Source: Cyrtodaria siliqua
Lineage: Eukaryota; Mollusca; Bivalvia; Adapedonta; Hiatellidae
Direction of reading: 5' to 3'
NCBI GenBank assembly: GCA_037043455.1
Contig: JAWPHD010001139.1
Coordinates: forward strand, 180,001 to 244,000
DNA: 64,000 bases
Positions 34,057-45,800 of this stretch are shown piece by piece. Under the pieces are notes generated by a model. That model was not told the origin of the DNA. It did no database searches and saw only the letters and a program-made list of their open reading frames with translations. Position 1 is the first letter of the stretch; each line of letters starts with the position of its first letter. A program made the translations under genes and the position numbers.

Positions 34057-34290
34057 ATATGGGTGTTTGCTTTTAAAAAGATGCTCGATGCAATAAATCA
34101 TTATTGGGTTTGTTACTGAACCCCTACAAAATCATGTGGGGTTAGTCAGATATATAGGGTGACTCGGCGATTGCCTCGCCCGCCAACACCCCCCCCCCCC
34201 CCCCACCTCCCCTATACATCTTACTGACCCCACATATTTCTGTAGGGGGTCAGTAACAAACCCAATAACTAATAATAGAACACCCGTATC
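34057..34290. mobile_element. Foldback element with poly-C centre
   Basis: The left arm (attgggtttgttactgaacc, cctaca, atgtggggttagtcaga) is the reverse complement of the right arm (tactgaccccacata, tgtagggggtcagtaacaaa, cccaat). The outer parts gggtgttt and aacaccc also pair. Between the arms is a run of 19 C. There is no coding capacity. Confidence 0.8.
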
Positions 34291-34529
34291 AAACACGGGA
34301 ACTTGTGATAACTCAATGTTAACTTCATTATACTCATGTTTAAAAACAGCCCTCAGTCTCGGTGGGAGAGAATTTAGTAGCGAACACCCCGTTTGCGAGC
34401 TTTCATTATGATAGATTATTTTATTATTGCCATGGGCTGATAAAATATCTCATGCATAATACATGATTACAGTGAGCACAAACGAACAATTGCGATCATT
34501 GCTGGAACAGGCAATTTGCATAAAATACA

Positions 34530-34802
34530 ATGATACAAACTATTCGTCGGATATACATTGTAAAGGCGAGACCGGAAGTCGAAAGGATTATAGTATTTAT
34601 TTCGAATCAAATCACATATACTCGTCGACTTGATATAGAGTCAAATGAAATTGAATCCATATGGATTCAAGTTAATATACAGGGCTCTAAACCATTTCTT
34701 TTTAATTTTGTTTATAGACCACGAGATGTACACCAAACGTGGGTTGATTTATATGAAAGACAAATTGAAACTGCTGACATTTTTAAATTCTTGGTGACTT
34801 AA
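34530..34802 (+). pseudogene. LINE endonuclease domain fragment
   Basis: The translation includes IESIWIQVNIQ and FNFVYRPRDVHQTWVDLYE, which matches the part of LINE endonucleases reading IESIWLEI...VGFVYRPP. The N-terminal half of the domain is absent, and the usual GDFN motif after it is missing or mutated. The following open stretch (LFKNKRWQSFI, LVTIPTRVTQ) continues the domain in another frame. Confidence 0.75.
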
Positions 34803-35253
34803 ATCTTAATTACATGCCTTATAATTCAGCCGAATTGTTCAAAAACAAGAGATGGCAATCGTTTATACAGAAATTCGACCTAACACAATTAGTGACAATT
34901 CCAACGCGTGTAACTCAAAAGAGTTCGATCAGATCCCAACATACTTTCTGAGGTAAATATTCCATTTTACAGTATAAGTGATCACTATCCGGTGTTTTGC
35001 ACACGATTATTCAGACCGATTATCAGTAAAAACAATACACATATATCTATTAATTATAGGTCTTTCAAGAAGTTTGATCTAAACTTATTTCAAAAACAAT
35101 TAGCTATGGCTCCACTTGAATTCATGAATTGTACAGTGACGGTAATCAGTCTCTTAATTGCCTTTATAATTTACTAAATAACATTTCATGTAAACATGCT
35201 CCTGTGAAAAAGAAGAGAGTCAAATAGCATACTCAACCAGGATGGTTTAATGA

Positions 35254-36591
35254 ATGATCAAAAACGCAATCTTTGAGCGAGACATATTACAAAGGCAGGA
35301 CGATTATGATAAATATCAAATTATGAGAAATAAAATTGCATCTATGATAAAGAAAAGCAAAAAAAACTTTTATAATGACGCTATAAGAGAAAATAAAAGT
35401 CCAAGCTATTTGTGGAAAACACTTCGAACGATAAGTTATCCAAATGAAGGCAGATTGGATAATGCATCTTTACCTAAAACTATAATTATAACTAATAATA
35501 TCATAGATGGAAATTTGAATATTGTAAACGCATTAAATGAACATTTCATAAACATATCTAATATTATAGAAAAAACGTCATTTGTCACAAAAAAACAATG
35601 TATGAACGAAAAACTGAAGTTCAATACCTTTTTTATAGAAGTAATAACACCATGAGAAGTTAAACTTATATATGACAAATTAGATGTTATGAAATCTACG
35701 GAATTTGATGGAATAGGAACTAGAACTCTTAAATATTGTAGGGACAATATAACTTATGCTATTACACATATAGTAAACAGTAGTATATCTTATGGAATAT
35801 TCCCCGATTCTCTTAAAAAACATTTGTTATTCCAATTTTTAAAACTGGGTATAGAACCGACCCGAACAATTATAGACCAATTTCTATTCTTCAGACCATT
35901 TCAAAAGTTTTCGAACGTCACATAGCGACCCAATTTCATAACTATATTTAAACGACTGATATTTTACATATGACTCAATCAGGATTCAGTAAACTGAACT
36001 GCTGTCAAACTGCTTTAACAAGGCTAATTGATTCATGGTTAAAAGACATAGATTCTGGAAAATATATAGGAGCAATATTGCTCGACTTAAAAAAGGCATT
36101 TGATCTTGTGAATCATCAAATACTATTGTATAAATTTAAATTGTATCATTTTTCAGACAAAACCATAAAATTGTTCACATCATATTTAAGTAATCGCAAG
36201 GAAAGAATGAAGATTAATGGCGAGTTTTCTGAGGAAATGATAATAAAATCAGGTGTTCCTCAGGGATCTATACTAGGCCCTCTTCTATTTCTGCTATATA
36301 TATTATGACATATCAATATCACTAAATGCAAATATTGATATGTATGCAGATGACTCTACTCTCTATGAATCGGATCATAATATAGATGTGATAGAGAAGA
36401 GAATACAGGAACATCTAAATGCTGTCAAAAGTTGGTGTTGCATTAATAACATGGCACTGCACCCATCAAAAACTAAATGTATGCTTATCTCCACAAAATA
36501 TAAGGTTAAAACTGCCAAAGAATGTTTTGACTATTACACTATTTGGGGAAAGGGAGTTAATTTGGAAAATCATGAAAATAACAAAAATTAA
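35254..36591 (+). pseudogene. LINE reverse transcriptase, broken by stops and frameshifts
   Basis: The pieces are a charged linker (35,254-35,655), the RT fingers (35,689-35,925), then 35,970-36,308 with the RT core: TQSGF, LLDLKKAFDLVNH (motif A with the catalytic Asp) and GVPQGSILGPLLFLLYI (motif B). The palm continues at 36,340-36,591 with MYADDSTLY (YADD catalytic box) and HPSKTKCMLIS. A stop just after LLFLLYIL and several frame changes separate the pieces. All three catalytic aspartates are still present. Confidence 0.9.
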
Positions 36592-37264
36592 AAAAGGGCA
36601 GCACGAATAATACTGAACGAAGACTTAAATACTAATTCAAAGTTAATGTTTAAAGAATTGGGTTGGCTATTATTCGAAAACCGATGTCTATATCATATAG
36701 GAATATTAATTTTTAAATGTAAAAATGAACTAGTACCAAATACCTGTCAGATCTAATTAGCTTCTCTCACAATGAAAATTATAAGTTGCGTTCCAGTAAA
36801 CGAAATGATCTTGTTCCACTGAAACATCGAACAAACTCTTTTAAAGATTCTAATACAATTTAAAACAATTTATTTTCCAAAAACAGGACATAAACTAGCT
36901 GATATTATTATATAATTACGTCGCTGTTGGGTTGTTGTTAATTCTTTTTTTCCTTGAGTGAAACTGGCACTGTATGCATGTAATTGCTTAAATATCCTTC
37001 ATATATATGACACTATATATATCTTGATTATGAATTAAGAATTTTATGCATGTATTAACCAATGCTTCTTTGTCGGTTTGTAGTATTGTTGTGTATATGG
37101 ATGTTGTGTATATGGATGTTTGCGTGTGTGCGCATGAGTATGAAAGTTTTTTTTATGTATTTATAACTTTTATAGCATTATTGTTCGAAGGCCACATTGA
37201 AAATAAGTGTATGTATTTGATATGCATAATTAATGTATTTTAACCTTCGTTAAAAATAAAGAAA

Positions 37265-37282
37265 TTATTATTATTATTATTA

Positions 37283-37320
<38 letters not shown>

Positions 37321-37322
37321 TA
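37265..37322. repeat. (ATT)n microsatellite, LINE 3' tail
   Basis: A pure att run with one atc interruption directly follows the aataaag motif of the LINE. Short microsatellite tails are usual for CR1/L2-type elements. Confidence 0.9.
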
Positions 37323-37414
37323 TTAACATATTGGTATGTGTTTCGGTGATTTCCAGTTTTGAGTATTAGTGTTATTTTCAAAAAAAAACCTGGGTGACCG
37401 ATTATAGAAGTTGA

Positions 37415-40400
37415 GTAGTGTATACTGTATTCATGTCTCGGCTTGCCTGTACTTTGTCCATGTCTTGGTATGCCCATACTGTACATATGTCTCGGCCTGC
37501 CAATACGGTGTCCATGTCTCGGTCTGTCCGTACTGTATCCAGGTCTCGGCCTGTCCATACTGTATCCATGTGTCGGTATGCCCATACGGTATATATGTGT
37601 CGGCCTTCCTATACTGTATTCATGTTCCAGCCTGAAAATACTGTTCCAATACATTCCGTATCCATGTTTCGGCCTGCATATATTGTATCCATGGGTCGGA
37701 ATGCCCATACGGTATCCATAATTTCAGCCTGCCCATACTATATCACTGTATTGGCATGCCCATACTGTATACTATACCTCAGGATCGGTTTTCCCATAAT
37801 CTATCCATGTCTCGGCATGCCCCTAGTGTATATTTAGTCTCGAATTGCCCATAATGTATCCATGTCTCGGCCTTCTCATATTGTATCCATGTCTCGGCCT
37901 GCCCATACTGTATCCATGCTTCGGCCTGCCCATACTGAGTCCATGTCTCGGCATGCCTATATTGTATCGATGTCTCGGCATGCCCATACTGTATGTTTAG
38001 TCTCGAATTGCCCATAATGTATCCATGTCTCGGCCTTCTCATATTGTATCCATGTCTCGGCCTGCCCATACTGTATCCATGCTTCGGCCTGCCCATACTG
38101 AGTCCATGTCTCGGCATGCCTATATTGTATCGATGTCTCGGCATGCCCATACTGTATCCATGTCTCGGCCTGCCCATCTTGTAATCATGTCTCGGCCTGC
38201 CCATACTGTATTCATGTCTCGACATGCTATACTGTATCTTTGTGTCGGTATGCCCATAATGTGTCCATGTCTCGGTCTGCCCGTACTGTATCCATGTCTC
38301 GGCCTGACCACGCTGTGTATACATGTCTGTCTGCCCATACTGTATCGATGTCTCGGCCTGCAAATATTGTATCCATGTCTCGGCCTTCTTGTACTGTATA
38401 CATATCTCCGTCTGTTCATACTGTATCCAAGTCTCGGCCTATCCATACTGTATCCATGTCTCGACCTGCTCATACTGTATCCATGTCGACTCGTTCTGCC
38501 CATACTGTATCAATCTCTCGGTCTGTTCAAACTTTATCCATGTCCCAGCCTGCCCATATTGTATCCATGTCTCGGCATTCCCATACTGTATCAATGTGTC
38601 GGTATGCCCATAATGTATCCATGTTTAGGACTGCCTATACTGTATCAGCCTGTCAATATTGTAACCATGTCCCGGCCTGCCCATACTGTATTCATGTCTC
38701 GACAGGTCCATACTGTATCCATGTCTCGGCCTGCTCATACTGAATATATGTATCGCCCTATGTATTATGTATCCATGTCTCGGCCTGCACATACTGTATC
38801 CATATCTCGGCATCTCCATACTGGTTCCATGTCCAGGCATGTCCATACTGTATCCATGTCTTGGCCTCACCATACTGTATCCATGTCGTGGTCTGCCCAT
38901 ACTGCATCCATGTCTCGGACTATCCATATTGTATCAATGTCTCGGCCTGCCCATACTTTATCCATGTTTTGGTCTGCCCGTCTCGGCGTGTCTATACTGT
39001 ATCCATGTCTCGACCTGCCCATACTGTATCCATGTCTCGGTCTGCCCATACTGTATCCATGTCTCGGCCTGCCCATACTATATCCATATCTCTGTCTGCT
39101 TATACTGTGTCCATGTCACGACCTGCCCATGCTGTATACATGTTCCGGCCTTCCCATACTGTATCCATGTTTCGGCATGCCCATAAGGTATCCATGTCTC
39201 GGTCTGCCCATACTATGACCATGTCTCGGTCTGCCAGTACTGTATCCATGTCTCGGCTTGAACACGCTGTATACATGTTTCGGTCTGCCCATACTGTATA
39301 GGTGTCTCGGCCTGCAAATAGTGTATCCATGTCTCAGCCTTCCCGTACTGTATCCATATCTCGGTCTGTCCATACTGTATCGATGTCTCGGCCTACAAAT
39401 ACTGTATCCATGTCTCGGCCTTTCCGTACTGTATCCATGTCTCGGTCTGTCCATACTGTATCCATGTCTCGGTCTGTCAAAAATGTATCCCAGTCCCGGT
39501 CTGCCCATACTGTATCCATTACTCGGTCTGCCATACTGTATCCATGTCTTGGTCTGTCTATGCTGTATCCATGTCTCGGCCTGACCACGCTGTATCCATG
39601 TCTCGGTCTGCCCGTACTTTATACATATCTCGAGCTGCCCATACTGTATCCATGTCTTGGCCTGATCAAGCTGTACCCAAGTCTCGATCAGGCGGTCCTG
39701 TATCCATGTCTCGGCCAGCGCATACTGTATCCATGTCTCGGCCTGCCTATACTGTATCCATGTCTCGGCATGCCCATACTGATTCCATGTCTCGGGCTGC
39801 CCATACTTTATCCATGTCTAGGTCTGCCCATACAGTATCCATTTCTCGGCCTGCCCATGCTGTATTCATGTCCCGGCATGCACATACTGTACCCATATTT
39901 GGGCTTGCCCATGCTGTATCCATGTCTCGTGCAGCCCGTACTGTATCCATGTCTCGTCCTGCCCATACTATGTCCATTTCTCGGTCGGCCCATACTGTGT
40001 CCATGTCTTGGGCAATGTCTCAGCCTTCCCACACTGTATCCATGTCTCGGCATGGCCATACTGTATCCATGTATCGGCCTTCCTATGCTGTATCAATGTC
40101 TCGTCCTGCACATCCTGTGTCCATGTCTCGGCCTGCCCATACTGTATCCATGTTTCGGCCTTCCCATACTGTCTCGGCCACTCCGTACTGTATCCATGTG
40201 TCGGCCTTCCTATACTGTATATATGTCTCGGCCTGTCCGTAATGAATCCAAGTCTCGGCCTGCCTATACTGTATCCATGTCTCGGCCTGTTAATACTGTA
40301 TCCATGTTTCGGCCTGCCCCAACCGCATCCATGTCTCGGTCTGTCCCATAATGTATCCATGTCTCGGTCTGCCTTACTGTATACATGTATTGGGCTGCCC

Positions 40401-40785
40401 ATACAGTATCCATGTCTCGGCCTGACTTCGCTGAATCCATGTTTCGGTCAGTCCGTTTTATATCCATGTCTCGGCCTGCCGAAACTGTATCCATGTCTTG
40501 GTCTGTAAATGTTGTATTCATGTCTCGGTCTGCCCATACTGTATCCATGTCTCGGCCTGCCCATGCTGTATCCATGTCTCGGTCTGCCCATGGTGTATCC
40601 ATGTCTCGGCCTGCCCATACTGTGTCCATGTCTCGGCCTGTCCACACTTTAACCATGTCTCGGTCTACCAATTCTGTCTCTATGTCTCGGCCTGCCCATA
40701 CTGTATCCATGTATTGGTATGTCCATGCTGTATCCATGACTCTGCCTGACCACGTTGTATCCATGTCTCGGTCTGCCCGTTCTAA
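37415..40785. repeat. 27-bp tandem array, about 125 copies
   Basis: The unit is approximately ccatgtctcggcctgcccat plus actgtat. Because 27 is divisible by 3 and the consensus lacks stops in several frames on both strands, long overlapping open frames arise (up to 397 codons). Their 9-residue repeats read MSRPAHTVS, CLGLPILYP or HVSACPYCI on one strand and GRPRHGYSM or MDTVWAGRD on the other. No initiation, splice or codon-bias evidence favours one frame. Internal structure includes a higher-order duplication of about 163 bp at 37,833/37,996. The array lies between the LINE tail and a SINE 3' block. Confidence 0.95.
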
Positions 40786-40814
40786 ATATGTGTACGAAAA
40801 TATCCCGGATTATC

Positions 40815-40900
40815 ACCTGAGACCTTCCTCAACCAATGGAAGCTGGAAAGTCGCCATATGACCTTGGCTTTGGTGCGACTTTAAACTCCATTTTAATTCT
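40815..40900 (+). mobile_element. SINE 3' domain fragment
   Basis: The sequence gaccttcctcaaccaatgga, agctggaaagtcgccatatg, tttggtgcgactttaaactc matches the 3' block at 2,815-2,890. The 5' part is missing. Confidence 0.8.
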
Positions 40901-41189
40901 GTCATTTACGAGCTGTGTCCCATTTCCTGAAAGCTACTTTCCGAGCGGACATATTAATATACTACACAACATCAGCCATTTTCGCGAATATCGGTTGAAC
41001 GTCATGTTTGGTTAAGTGCAGGGGTTTTAGACGTAACAACTCACATATATGCTGAATATTTTATTCAAAAAAACTTATCGTTCAAAATTACACGGGTTTG
41101 AAGTACAACACATTCAAAACCAAATGTCACAATTTCTAAATGGCGTCTAATGTCCACATCAATGGTAACCTTGATAAAATGTGGCAACC

Positions 41190-41570
41190 AGTCCATGCAT
41201 CAGATATCGCCGCATACAGAGGGATGACTTAGCAGATTTCCCCCCATGTCATGATGCTCGAACCACTAGACAAATGATAGAAGCCAACCATGTCAGAGTT
41301 CTTTCATGACCTGCGAAAAGTCCGGATCAAAATCCAGCTGAACACGTATGGTATTACTTGTTAGAACGTTGCATGCGAAACCTACCACAGCAACACAATT
41401 TCCAAAGTGTCACTCAAACGTGGAATGCCATTCCAGCGCTACATGGTGTAAATGATAGCTCGATGACGAGCGGAAATTGCTGCTTGTGGAGACCACACCA
41501 GATATTAAACACCATTTGGAAATTGCGACTTTTGGTTTTGAGGGTGTTAAATGTCATACCCGTGTTATTT
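41190..41570 (+). pseudogene. Tc1/mariner-like transposase relic (C-terminal part)
   Basis: In the frame of 41,358-41,621 the protein reads AEHVWYYLLERCMRNLP and SVTQTWNAIP, the familiar C-terminal pattern of Tc1-family DDE transposases (PIEHVWD.L.RR......W..IP). Just upstream, in interrupted frames, are ARTTRQMIEANHVRVLS and SPDQNPAEHV-like pieces. They correspond to the second catalytic region and the SPDLNPIEHVW motif. Stops and shifts make it inactive. No TIRs were found. Confidence 0.7.
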
Positions 41571-41674
41571 TTTAACTATGAGGATTTTTGCAATAACATT
41601 TTCAACAAATATGTGAAGTGAATTGTTGCATATGATAGCTTTTTAAATAACGCTTATCATGATAGTTAGTTTTG

Positions 41675-43045
41675 CTTGAGCGAACTGGTTTAAACTCCCA
41701 GCGTACGTTTTGCCACTGACCGTTTCAAGGCGTTACCCCTGTTTTCAACCCTTTTATGCTTCTGGTGTCGCTTTCTTTGCTTGTACTTCTCCACGTAAAT
41801 AGTGCCTGTATGTTATGCGTTTTTTTGGTCGACTGTGTTCTGTAAATGTTCGACTTTTATACCTACATTAAGTCTTGTTGTTTGGTCTACCGCACGTTGG
41901 AATATGTACCGGACTTGATTCGGTACATTGCCTTTCTTTTGTGTTTGTTTTGTTAATGTATACGGTATAGTCGAATGCTATTGTTTTGCCATTATTATCT
42001 GATGTGTTATTTGTGTACTATATTCAACCCCATCAGCATATATGTTTTTGAAGTTGTTTCATTGGCTGTCGCAAACACAAGAGGTTGTTTCATACATTAA
42101 TTCTTTGCTTGAATATTTCCTTTTCTTACCCAGTAATCACACTATTGATTATCTTATTTAGACGGTTTCTTATTCTTTGAATTTGAATTAGCAGGTTGGA
42201 ATTAATACGCATTCAATTTGCTTTTAAGAATCTTTTGCCTAACCCATACAAATTTAATACCAAGTCATTGTGCGAGATATGGCAGTAAACAAACCAATCA
42301 ACATAACTTAAATCCTATAACGTGGTGTCTATTAAGTTCCTCGTTATATAATATAGCGCACTAAACAAAACAAGCCATAATTTAACTTTCGATGTAATTT
42401 TGCGCCTTGAAACGGGTACGAATTGTGAAAGTCGTCACACAGGTAAAACATGAAATGTAGCATTCACAAAACGCAGAACAATAGCACGTGTAGCACGTGA
42501 AGTTGTTGAAATGTTTATACGTTCATGAACTGTTCTCTGCGCACAATGAAAGTCGAACTTAACAAAAGCTGTCATTAACTCGTCTCTCCGGAACAGTCAT
42601 TAGTCAGACAGTATGTAAAGGGTAAAACATGAAAAGGCCTAGACTCTCTCGGAACTAAATGAATGCGCATTGTTTAACTCATAAATATTGCAAAAATCAG
42701 CAATTCCTAGGGTTCAGCGTTTCTAACATTTCAAAACTTCCTATAAGCATATTGATTGAAAAGGTTTATAGCTTGAAACACATTTAAAACATTTAAATTA
42801 TTTAAATGTCAATTAGTTTTCAATATTACCAATCGTTACTATTATGCTTTATTATGCGAACTGTCTGTACCAAAATCGTCTGAAGTATCTTTTGTGAGAC
42901 TTCCCTGAAGTCTTGCATTCGCACTCAGCTATGCAGGTTCTTGTTTATCAACCAACTGCATTTAATTCCCTAGAGGTATAAAGGACATTTAACATGTACG
43001 ACTTTAGTACCTTGAAATTATAACATCTGTCTGTCACATATTGTT
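41675..43045 (+). mobile_element. Extended Penelope-like tail element, copy 1 (plus)
   Basis: This begins with the family tail (aactggtttaaactcccag, ttgccactgaccgtttcaag) and continues for over 1 kb of sequence found again, inverted, at 56,060-57,930. Shared phrases include gttgtttggtct, ccattattatctgatgtgtt, ggctgtcgcaaacacaag, cattgtgcgagat, ggtgtct.ttaagttcc, gtgaaagtcgtcacac, ccaaaatcgtctgaagtatc-like and tcagctatgcaggttc-like. An inverted pair (gttctgtaaatgttcgac and aaacatgaaatgtagcattc) lies inside it. Confidence 0.75.
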
Positions 43046-44580
43046 GCCCTAACCTCATCCGGTTTATATTGTGCCATATCAATATCTGGTGGGCTGGACT
43101 TGACGATCATCGATACCATCGCTTGTTTCAAGTTTTGATCGCGCACAAAATAAACCCGCTAAACATATGTTAATTTTTATCCGCCATGCATTTTGCATAT
43201 AATTTACTCATTGTTTATAGATATACTAGAATAGTTAGTTGTCCATATTGTTGGAGGCTTTGTCTGTAGGACACCGGAACAAATTTAGTATGAAGATTCT
43301 GGATTCCCTTCTTCAGATGACGTAAATTGTGAGATAAATAAAATAGCAGTATTTCCATTCTTTTGAGGGGTAGATTAGCCTTGTTATTGTTTTTTCTTCT
43401 TTTTTTTTGCATGGCGAAATATGAACTTGTCTTAACGCTTTACTTTGAGGAACTATTTTCCTTGCGCAAAAGGAAAGTCAAAGGCAGCGGACGCAGTTGA
43501 TTAGCCGTTTCTCCGAGGCAGATATTAGGTAAATACAGTGCAATTAACCGGGTCTCTCGGGAAACTACTCTCAAAGCTTGCTCTTCGGTGCATAGCATTT
43601 GTTAGATACTGGGACCATACGCCGCTGGACATGGAATAATGACAGTTAAATAGCATGTCCACCGCCATATGCATGCCATCTTCGGGATGGTTAAAATTCC
43701 GTACTATTGATTTTATGAATATTTAGATCTGCTCAATCCGGGGCTAGTGGGCGTGAAGGGCAGCAAGCACTACCGTTCATGAACAGTTTCAATCAAACCG
43801 AGACTGCAATATTCCGTATTTATCGTGTTCGGTCGTTTACAAAGGTCAACTCTCATACTCTTTTGTAATCAGATATACAAGAGCTATTGTTGTCATGTAC
43901 TTGTATTTATATCCCTAGAGATAGTAACATATAAGACTTTAGTTTCTAGAAATTTTAACTGTTAACCTGAAAGGTACAATGGGTACAGTTTATAACGTCG
44001 GAGACTTGGGCTATCTGCCAATTATGTTTTCTCTTAAATATTGCTTAAATCAGTGGACTATAACGATCAACTTGTCCATTTTCTTTTTCAAAACATGTAA
44101 AATATACCTATTTCTATTAGTTCTCAGTATCTCCGTAAAAAGGAACGGTTTTAAGGTTCAAACTGTCTGTATTGCAACAGTATCAGGTCCAGGTCTCTCG
44201 TGAAACAACTCTCGAAGCTTGTAATCAGATATACAAGAGCTATTTTTTTGTCATGTACTTGTATTTATTTCCCTAGATATAGTAGCATATACGACTTTAG
44301 TTTCTAGAAATGTTAACCTGAAAGTATAACAAATACATGTCCCATCAGTTTGTCCCATGCCATATTCTCGAAACAAACATCTGTTTAGTACATCGTATAA
44401 GCTTCATTTAAGAAATCAGCCTGTTTATATTTTGCCATATACATATATGATGGGAGGGACTTAACGACCATCGATACCAAGGGCCTAAGTCTCATAGTGT
44501 CGATGTGGTTCTTGCTAGAATGTTTGTTATATCCGGTATGGGTTGTTATGTATATAAAACAATTTTGTATGGTCATAAAA
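43046..44580. repeat. Mosaic of companion-repeat blocks with a direct duplication
   Basis: The segment gtaatcagatatacaagagc ... cctgaaag occurs at 43,866-43,976 and again at 44,218-44,330. Another phrase (cctgtttatattttgccata, gggacttaacgaccatcgat) at 44,409-44,480 echoes 43,058-43,120. The companion (R2-like) block lies at 43,560-43,865. No coding sequence is supported. Confidence 0.7.
43560..43865 (+). repeat. Companion repeat (R2-like block), plus
   Basis: It carries gatactgggaccatacgccg, ctggacatgg, atgtccaccgccatatgcat, ccatcttcgggatgg, aaaccgagactgcaatattc and cgtgttcggtcgttt. These are shared with 33,480-33,770 (inverted), 45,300-45,800 and 48,230-48,325. Confidence 0.78.
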
Positions 44581-44984
44581 CTTGTATTCGCAGCATCAAC
44601 CGATGAAAATATTCAGCTCTATGTTGTTTTTTATAATGTAAATGTGTTGTTGGCATATATCGTTATTTAACTAGCATACATAATACCGCAGAGTTGTTTT
44701 GAAATTTTCTAGATTTAAGATGACGTATTAATGGTTAACGGACGTGAGTCAAATGGCTTCCCAAGATATATTAATAAGACACGCGTTACCCACTCAATAA
44801 CCAATCGACATTGAGCATTTTCATAAACTACATGTATGTAGATAGACTTAACATGAACTCTCTTCCGTAGCCATAACAAGCTAAACTGTGACAAGGTCCA
44901 CAGTTCGTACCTCTATGAATATCTAACCGTTTGTCTATAAACAGTAAAATTAACTTCAAAAACTTCTTGACAAGAAGGCTAAAA
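44581..44984. other. Unassigned sequence
   Basis: No gene or repeat recognised. Confidence 0.4.
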
Positions 44985-45290
44985 ATATCGGACAGGGAAA
45001 GCAGCATTCAAGGACGACAGTCAACCACAAAACACAAAAACAAACACGCAAACAGAAAAACGAAAAGGCAAAAGTAATAAAAAAAAATGCAAACGACATC
45101 ACAAACACAAAAGGGTTGACAATAGGGCTACCGCCTTGGAACGGTCAGTGGCAAAGTAGGCCACTGGGGGTTTAAACCGGTTCTGAGTGCACCAAACCTC
45201 ACACCTACCCTACTGTCATCCCATTAAAACAGGACTGTGTAAATAAAGAAATCCCCGCCATGATCTAAACTCTAACCAACAAGTCATTTT
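44985..45290 (-). mobile_element. Penelope-like 3' tail, minus
   Basis: The reverse complement matches 23,905-24,205: cctgtccgatatttttag at the terminus, accgccttggaacggtcagt (plus-strand reading) and gatcatggcggggatttc. It is nearly identical to copy A, so recently deposited and strongly truncated. On its 5' side it is joined directly to the companion block at 45,300. Confidence 0.85.
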
Positions 45291-45299
45291 ATTGACATC

Positions 45300-45800
45300 C
45301 GTTACAAGCTTTCTGCAAAGTGTCAGCTTCAGTGTGGCGGCAGTAAAACGTCTCCCGGCGCTTGCAATCAGTACTGTTAGTCATTCGATCTTTGGAGATC
45401 GCTGAGCCCGATACATATAGTTAGTTATCGGTGGTACATTTTCAATTTCTTTTGTTTTCTTACTTTATTTTTGATTCGGTGGTTCCACTACTCCGGCCGA
45501 TAAAAGGCTCTGGGTATTGTTTAACCACTCATAGGATATGTTGTCTGCTTTTTATATGCAGGCTTCATAACCGCTGCTCCCAACTTAATTCCATTATGTT
45601 TATTTCGCTCTTCGGGGCATTTCATTTTATTAGATACTGGGACCATACGCCGTACGACATGGGGAATACATTAAAGAAGGCTAACTCCATGTCCACCGCC
45701 ATATGCATGCACAGTCTCAATCAAACCGAGACTGCAATATTTCGTATGTGTCGTGCTCGGCCGTTTCCAAAGGTCCATTATCATACCCTTTTTTCATACA
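45300..45800 (+). repeat. Companion repeat (R2-like block), longest copy
   Basis: It contains cagtgtggcggcagtaaaac, gtctcccggcgcttgcaatc, gatactgggaccatacgccg, tgtccaccgccatatgcatg, aaaccgagactgcaatattt and gtgctcggccgtttccaaag. A 135-codon frame (45,431-45,838) crosses it but is not conserved in the other copies and has no known domain. Confidence 0.75.

Larger units (their letters stand above)
34530..37322 (+). mobile_element. Non-LTR retrotransposon (CR1/L2/Rex1-like), 5'-truncated
   Basis: Remnants lie in order: end of an apurinic-like endonuclease domain (34,530-34,800), linker, reverse transcriptase (35,254-36,590), a C-terminal segment typical of Jockey-superfamily LINEs (ARIILNEDLN, KELGWL) at 36,598-36,870, an AT-rich 3' UTR with ttcgttaaaaataaagaaat, and an (ATT)n tail. 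Stops and frameshifts break the coding sequence in several places, so it is inactive. Family placement is by motif style. Confidence 0.85.

Noticed and set aside
38025..40351. Long repetitive proteins of 349-397 residues
   Set aside because: They are shadows of the 27-bp array. Overlapping frames on both strands are equally open and none has start, splice or codon evidence.
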